The translations under genes and the position numbers were made by a program. A stretch of DNA of 64,000 nucleotides from DASRAU01 sp035638075 (GTDB taxonomy: Bacteria > Acidobacteriota > Polarisedimenticolia > Gp22-AA2): the NCBI GenBank assembly GCA_035638075.1, contig DASRAU010000016.1, positions 62,001-126,000 on the forward strand, written 5' to 3'. Of this stretch, positions 60,403-64,000 are shown piece after piece. The notes beneath the pieces were generated by a model. It worked only from the letters and a program-made list of their open reading frames with translations, was not told the DNA's origin and did not search any database. How positions within the stretch are numbered: the stretch's first letter is position 1; each line of letters begins with the position of its first letter.

Positions 60403-60408
60403 ATTATA
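60403..60408 (-). promoter_or_regulatory. -10 element of cutA, leaderless arrangement
   Basis: TATAAT on the minus strand (60408 to 60403), with seven bases to ATG 60395. The plus-strand reading over the same DNA (TATACC at 60406) could serve the divergent gene at 60434. Confidence 0.6.
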
Positions 60409-60433
60409 CCGCGCCAGAGGACTCGCAGGACTG

Positions 60434-61873
60434 ATGCGCCCCGGTCCCGACGGCTGGCGTGGTCGTCTCGCCGAGGACGTCACGGTCGAACGGGTCCGGC
60501 GCCTCGCCTCGGCCTGGGGCGTGTCTCTCGCGACCTTTCCCGGACGCAGCCGCCAGGGCGTCGTCGTCGCGCACGACGCGCGCTTCCTGGCCGATCGCCT
60601 GGCGAAGGCCGCCGCTGAGGAGCTGACGGCGCTCCGCGTGCCGGTGGTGCTCCTGTCGGGACCGGTGCCGGCGCCGGTGGCGGCGTGCGCGGTCGTCGCC
60701 GGCCGGCGCGGCGGCTCCTTCTATGTCACAGGCTCGGACGGGCCGGCCGAGGAATCGGGCGTGTCGATCCTCGACGCCACCGGCGCGGCCATCCCGGAGG
60801 CGTTCCTGCACTCCATCGACGCGGCGGCACGGGCGGCCGCTCCTGGGGCGCGTCCGCGCGGCGTCCACCCCACGGCCCGCGGAGCGCGCGGCCGCAAGGC
60901 AACGCACGCGCCAGTCCGGCGGCTGGATCCGTCGGCCGCGTACGTGACCCGGCTGCTGCGCTCGGTGCCCGCGACACGGGTGCGCCGCGGGCGGCTGCGC
61001 CTGGCGGCCGACGCCCGCCACGGCGCCGGGTCGGGCTACCTCCCCGCGGCGCTCGGACGCTGCGCCAGGCTGGTCGAGACGCTGCACGACACGCCGCGCC
61101 CCGATTTCGGCGGGCTCGCGCCGACCTGCGGCGATCTCGATCTGAAGACGTTCGGGCGCGCCGCGCGCCGCGCCCGCGCCCGGCTGGGGCTGGCGATCGA
61201 CGCCGACGGGACGCACTGCGCGGTCATCGACGAACGGGGCGCTCCGGTTCCTCCCGGGGCGCTCGCCGCTCTCGTCGCCGACCGGCTCCTCGCGGAGAAC
61301 CGGTCGCCCGGGGCCGTGGCGCGCAGCATCGCGGCGACCCACCTCCTGGACGACGTCGCGTCCTCGCACGGCCGCCGGCTCGTCGAAGCGCCATTCGGCG
61401 CCGCCTGCCTCGCGGCGGCCCTCCGCGGCGGCGCCGGCCTCGCGGTGGACGAGTCGGGGGGCTTCCTGCTCGCGTCCCACGCGCGCGTGCCCGACGGGAT
61501 CCTGCTCGCCCTGCTCGCCACCGAGATCGCGGCGCGCGACAAGCGACCGCTGCGCGACCAGATTTCCGATCTGCAGCGTCGATTGGGGCCGCGAGTCGGA
61601 CGGAGAATCGATTATCATGTCGACGCGGTCGCGCGCGGTCGCGCCCTGGCGCGGCTGCGGGACGTGCCGTCGCGTTTCGCGGGCCGGCCGGTGCGCGCCG
61701 TCGCCGCCGACGACGCCCGCAAGTGGATTCTCGCCGACGGCTCGTGGGTGCTGTTCCGGGCCGCGGCGGAGGGAGGCCCGCTGCGCTGCCATCTCGAAGC
61801 GCGGAGTCTCCGGGATCTCGAAGCGATGACGGCCGCAGCGCGCGACTGGGTCACGGGTCCCCCGGGCGCATGA
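60434..61873 (+). CDS. Degenerate phosphohexomutase-like protein
   Basis: A 479-residue protein with the overall architecture of alpha-D-phosphohexomutases (phosphomannomutase/phosphoglucosamine mutase), but with the four active-site loops altered. The phospho-serine loop is TGSDGP (99-104) where TASHNP is usual, keeping the Ser. The metal loop is DADGTH (256-261) in place of DGDxDR. The sugar loop is DESGGF, close to normal (E-E-S-G-G). The phosphate loop is FRAAAEGGP (441-449) instead of RPSGTEP. It likely has no normal mutase activity. It lies 16 bases before eno, in a probable operon. Confidence 0.8.
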   Translation: MRPGPDGWRGRLAEDVTVERVRRLASAWGVSLATFPGRSRQGVVVAHDARFLADRLAKAAAEELTALRVPVVLLSGPVPAPVAACAVVAGRRGGSFYVTGSDGPAEESGVSILDATGAAIPEAFLHSIDAAARAAAPGARPRGVHPTARGARGRKATHAPVRRLDPSAAYVTRLLRSVPATRVRRGRLRLAADARHGAGSGYLPAALGRCARLVETLHDTPRPDFGGLAPTCGDLDLKTFGRAARRARARLGLAIDADGTHCAVIDERGAPVPPGALAALVADRLLAENRSPGAVARSIAATHLLDDVASSHGRRLVEAPFGAACLAAALRGGAGLAVDESGGFLLASHARVPDGILLALLATEIAARDKRPLRDQISDLQRRLGPRVGRRIDYHVDAVARGRALARLRDVPSRFAGRPVRAVAADDARKWILADGSWVLFRAAAEGGPLRCHLEARSLRDLEAMTAAARDWVTGPPGA

Positions 61874-61889
61874 AGGAGTCGAAGCCGGC

Positions 61890-63191
61890 ATGGTGAAGAT
61901 CGCCGACGTGACGGCGCGCGAGATCCTCGACTCGCGAGCCAATCCGACCGTGGAAGTGGAGGTCATCCTCGACGACGGCAGCGTGGGTCGTGCCGCGGTG
62001 CCGTCGGGCGCGTCCACCGGATCGCGCGAGGCGCTCGAGCTGCGCGACGGCGACCCGGGCCGGTTCCGCGGCAAGGGCGTGCAGAAGGCGGTGAACAACG
62101 TCGTCACCGTGCTCCGCCCCGCCGTCTTCGGCCTCGACCCGGGGAACCAGGAAGTGCTCGACGCGCGCCTGCGCGAAGTGGACGGCACGCTCGACTGCTC
62201 GCACCTGGGCGCGAACGCGCTCCTCGGCGTGTCGCTCGCCACGGCGCGGGCCGCGGCCGCGACGCGCCGCCTCCCTCTCTACCTGCACCTCGGCGGCGAG
62301 GGGGCGCGCGACCTGCCGGTGCCCCTCTTCAACATCCTCAACGGCGGCGCGCACGCCGACAACAACGTGGACATCCAGGAGTTCATGGTGCTGCCGCTCG
62401 GCGCCTCGACCTTTCGCGAGGCGCTGCGCATGGGGGCGGAGGTGTTCCACGCCCTGCGCGACCTCCTCAAGAAGCGCGGGCTGCGGTCGGGCCAGGGGGA
62501 CGAGGGCGGCTGGGCCCCCGACCTCAAGTCGAACACCGAGGCGGTCGAGGTGGTGCTGCAGTCGATCGAGCAGGCCGGCTACCGCCCGGGCGAGCAGATG
62601 GCGATCGCCCTCGACGTGGCGGCGAGCGAGCTGGCGCGCGACGGCGCGTACCTCCTCGAGGCGGAGGCTCCGCCGCGGCGCACGAGCGAGGAGATGGTCG
62701 CGTTCTACGAGGGCCTCGTCTCCCGCTATCCGATCGTGTCGATCGAGGACGGCCTGGCCGAAGCGGACTGGGCGGGCTGGGAGAAGCTGACCGCGTCGCT
62801 CGGCGACCGCGTGCAGCTCGTCGGCGACGATCTCTTCGTCACCAACGTGTCGCTCCTCGAGGAGGGCATCCGGCGCCGGGTCGCCAACTCGATCCTGATC
62901 AAGCCGAACCAGATCGGCACGCTGACCGACACGCTGCGCGCCATCCACACCGCGCGCAAGGCCGGCTACACGACGGTGATGTCGCACCGCTCCGGCGAGA
63001 CCGAGGACCCGTTCATCGCCGACCTCGCCGTCGGCCTCAATCTCGGCCAGATCAAGACCGGCGCGCCGGCGCGCGGCGAGCGGGTCGTCAAGTACAACCA
63101 GCTGCTGCGCATCGAGGAACAGCTCGGCGGCCGCGCCCGTTACCCGGGCCGCGCCGCCCTCCAGCCGCAGACCGCGGCGCCCGCTTCGTGA
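61890..63191 (+). CDS. eno: Enolase
   Basis: A 433-residue enolase with all hallmarks: REILDSRANPTVEVEV, PSGASTGSREALELRDGD (catalytic loop), NILNGGAHADNNVDIQEFMV, GDEGGWAPDL, ALDVAASE, SIEDGLAEADW, GDDLFVTN, ILIKPNQIGTLTDT and MSHRSGETEDPFIADLAVG. It interconverts 2-phosphoglycerate and phosphoenolpyruvate. It lies between the degenerate phosphohexomutase and ftsB; eno-ftsB adjacency is common. Confidence 0.98.
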   Translation: MVKIADVTAREILDSRANPTVEVEVILDDGSVGRAAVPSGASTGSREALELRDGDPGRFRGKGVQKAVNNVVTVLRPAVFGLDPGNQEVLDARLREVDGTLDCSHLGANALLGVSLATARAAAATRRLPLYLHLGGEGARDLPVPLFNILNGGAHADNNVDIQEFMVLPLGASTFREALRMGAEVFHALRDLLKKRGLRSGQGDEGGWAPDLKSNTEAVEVVLQSIEQAGYRPGEQMAIALDVAASELARDGAYLLEAEAPPRRTSEEMVAFYEGLVSRYPIVSIEDGLAEADWAGWEKLTASLGDRVQLVGDDLFVTNVSLLEEGIRRRVANSILIKPNQIGTLTDTLRAIHTARKAGYTTVMSHRSGETEDPFIADLAVGLNLGQIKTGAPARGERVVKYNQLLRIEEQLGGRARYPGRAALQPQTAAPAS

Positions 63192-63201
63192 GGATCCCGC
63201 G

Positions 63202-63516
63202 ATGAAGCTCCGTCTCGACCCGCACACCCGCCGCAAGGCCATCCGCTCGGCCCTGGCGCTCGTGATCGGGCTCGCCCTCTTCAACCTCGTCCTCGGCGAC
63301 ATGGGCCTCGTCGAGTCGTGGAGGAAGCGCCGCGCCGTCTCCCGCCTGCGCGCCGAAGTCGCCACGGCCGAGGCCGACATCGCCGGCCTCCAGAGCGACA
63401 TCCAGGCCCTGCGCCGCGACTCGTTCCGCATCGAGTCCATCGCCCGCGAGCAGCTGAACCTCGCCCGCCCCGGCGAGATCATCTTCCTGTTCACCCCGGA
63501 CAACGCCGGCAAGTGA
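63202..63516 (+). CDS. ftsB: FtsB/DivIC septum formation initiator
   Basis: A 104-residue bitopic protein. Membrane helix residues 15-32 (AIRSALALVIGLALFNLVLG), a coiled coil (40-75, RLRAEVATAEADIAGLQSDI) and the family end motif RIESIAREQLNLARPGEIIF. FtsB joins FtsL and FtsQ in the divisome. It starts 10 bases after eno. Confidence 0.92.
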   Translation: MKLRLDPHTRRKAIRSALALVIGLALFNLVLGDMGLVESWRKRRAVSRLRAEVATAEADIAGLQSDIQALRRDSFRIESIAREQLNLARPGEIIFLFTPDNAGK

Positions 63517-63560
63517 CCGCGCGCCCCGACGGGGTCGCGGCTCGATACTGCACCTGGGCG

Positions 63561-63588
63561 TTGACCTGCGGCGCGTCCCTGCTATAAT
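63561..63588 (+). promoter_or_regulatory. Promoter of tRNA-fMet
   Basis: TTGACC (63561-63566) and perfect TATAAT (63583-63588), 16 bases apart, 12 bases before the tRNA. Transcription would start about 5 bases before the mature 5' end. Confidence 0.8.
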
Positions 63589-63600
63589 CCGCGTTCCTGT

Positions 63601-63677
<77 letters not shown>

Positions 63678-63694
63678 ACTTCCTTCACGAACGA

Positions 63695-63715
63695 GGGCGT
63701 CCCGGGCGGACGCCC
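63695..63715 (+). terminator. Terminator hairpin after tRNA-fMet
   Basis: GGGCGTCC, loop CGGGC, GGACGCCC; perfect 8-bp stem 17 bases after the CCA, followed by a short T-containing stretch (TTCGCGTTT). Confidence 0.6.
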
Positions 63716-63793
63716 TTCGCGTTTCGGGGCTTCCCCTTCCCGTCGCCGTCGCACCCCGTGTAGAGTCCCCTGCATCTGAACGGGGGTTCGGGG

Positions 63794-64000
63794 ATGGCTT
63801 CACCCGGGCGGCTTTCGAGGTTCGCGCGTCCGGCGGTTGCGCTCATGGCGATCGCAGGCGGCGCCCTGCTCTCCCCTTTCCATGCCGGTGAGCGGCGCGC
63901 CCCCGTGGCGGGCGCCGCTGAAGTGGGCGCCGACGCCGCCGGCGCAGGCACGCTCTCGCCCGACCCGGGCGCCGTGGACGCCGGCGCGCCGTCAACCGAC
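63794..64000 (+). CDS. Secreted protein, cut by the window end
   Basis: The first 69 residues of an exported protein. A signal peptide (RLSRFARPAVALMAIAGGAL, cut near FHAGE) is followed by a Gly/Ala/Asp/Pro-rich, probably disordered stretch (AAEVGADAAGAG). The gene runs beyond base 64000, so the domain content is unknown. A TAGAGT at about 63763 could be its -10. Confidence 0.6.
   Translation, partial: MASPGRLSRFARPAVALMAIAGGALLSPFHAGERRAPVAGAAEVGADAAGAGTLSPDPGAVDAGAPSTD

Noticed and set aside
63517..63541. Hairpin after ftsB (CCGCG..CCCC/GGGG..CGCGG) as terminator
   Set aside because: The stem is interrupted and has no T-tract; it is too weak to list beside the nearby tRNA promoter.

Overview
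The window is one continuous piece of a very GC-rich (roughly 70%) bacterial chromosome. Most genes are separated by a few bases or overlap by 1 to 4 bases (ATGA, GTGA, TGATG, TTGA junctions). No phage, transposon, CRISPR or rRNA gene was seen. The gene order thrS-infC-rpmI-rplT-pheS-pheT-zapA-rny-ymdB-xseA-xseB-ispA-tlyA-nadK, the Gram-negative envelope genes and many secreted proteins without known function suggest an Acidobacteriota-type soil or sediment bacterium. That placement is an inference from gene order and composition.

Bases 1 to about 31,750 are a large cell-surface polysaccharide locus. It holds a carbamoyltransferase with SxtJ- and SxtK-like membrane proteins, a secreted FG-GAP repeat protein, a CapK/PaaK-like adenylate-forming enzyme and a secreted beta-helix protein. 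A plus-strand operon (9.1-16.6 kb) encodes a Wzx-type flippase, a GT-C-like membrane protein, an asparagine-synthase-like amidotransferase and two GT4 glycosyltransferases. It converges on a tightly coupled minus-strand operon (29.5-16.6 kb) with an initiating sugar transferase fused to a nucleotidyltransferase, a small HTH protein, GT4 enzymes, a second amidotransferase, a Wzc-type tyrosine kinase, a deacetylase-GT4 fusion, GmhA and an O-antigen ligase/polymerase. Upstream lie a short Wza-like (OPX) protein and an overlapping outer-membrane beta-barrel gene. Together these could form a complete Wzx/Wzy-type export pathway in which the barrel, not Wza, crosses the outer membrane.

Bases 31.9-34.4 kb hold a small secreted protein with a CPIC motif, a membrane protein and DAHP synthase. 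From 34.5 to 48.3 kb there is a housekeeping block: tRNA-Val, thrS, infC (with an ATC start codon), L35, L20, pheST, zapB-like/zapA, rny, ymdB, xseAB, ispA, tlyA and nadK.

From 48.3 to 64 kb the content is mixed. It includes a CcmH-like protein, the tail end of a UMF1-type transporter (remnant), yqeY, a large membrane protein with a TPR-like tail, a pair of M16 peptidase-family genes, tandem Cys-rich lipoproteins, several secreted or cytosolic proteins of unknown function, a trans-sulfuration enzyme, cutA, a degenerate phosphohexomutase, enolase, ftsB, initiator tRNA-fMet and a truncated secreted protein at the window edge.

The most unusual points are the OPX/barrel pair, two multi-domain fusions in the polysaccharide operon, a dyad operator at its promoter, an RNase Y with HD changed to HE, a phosphohexomutase-like protein lacking most catalytic signatures, and several starts that look leaderless or non-canonical.
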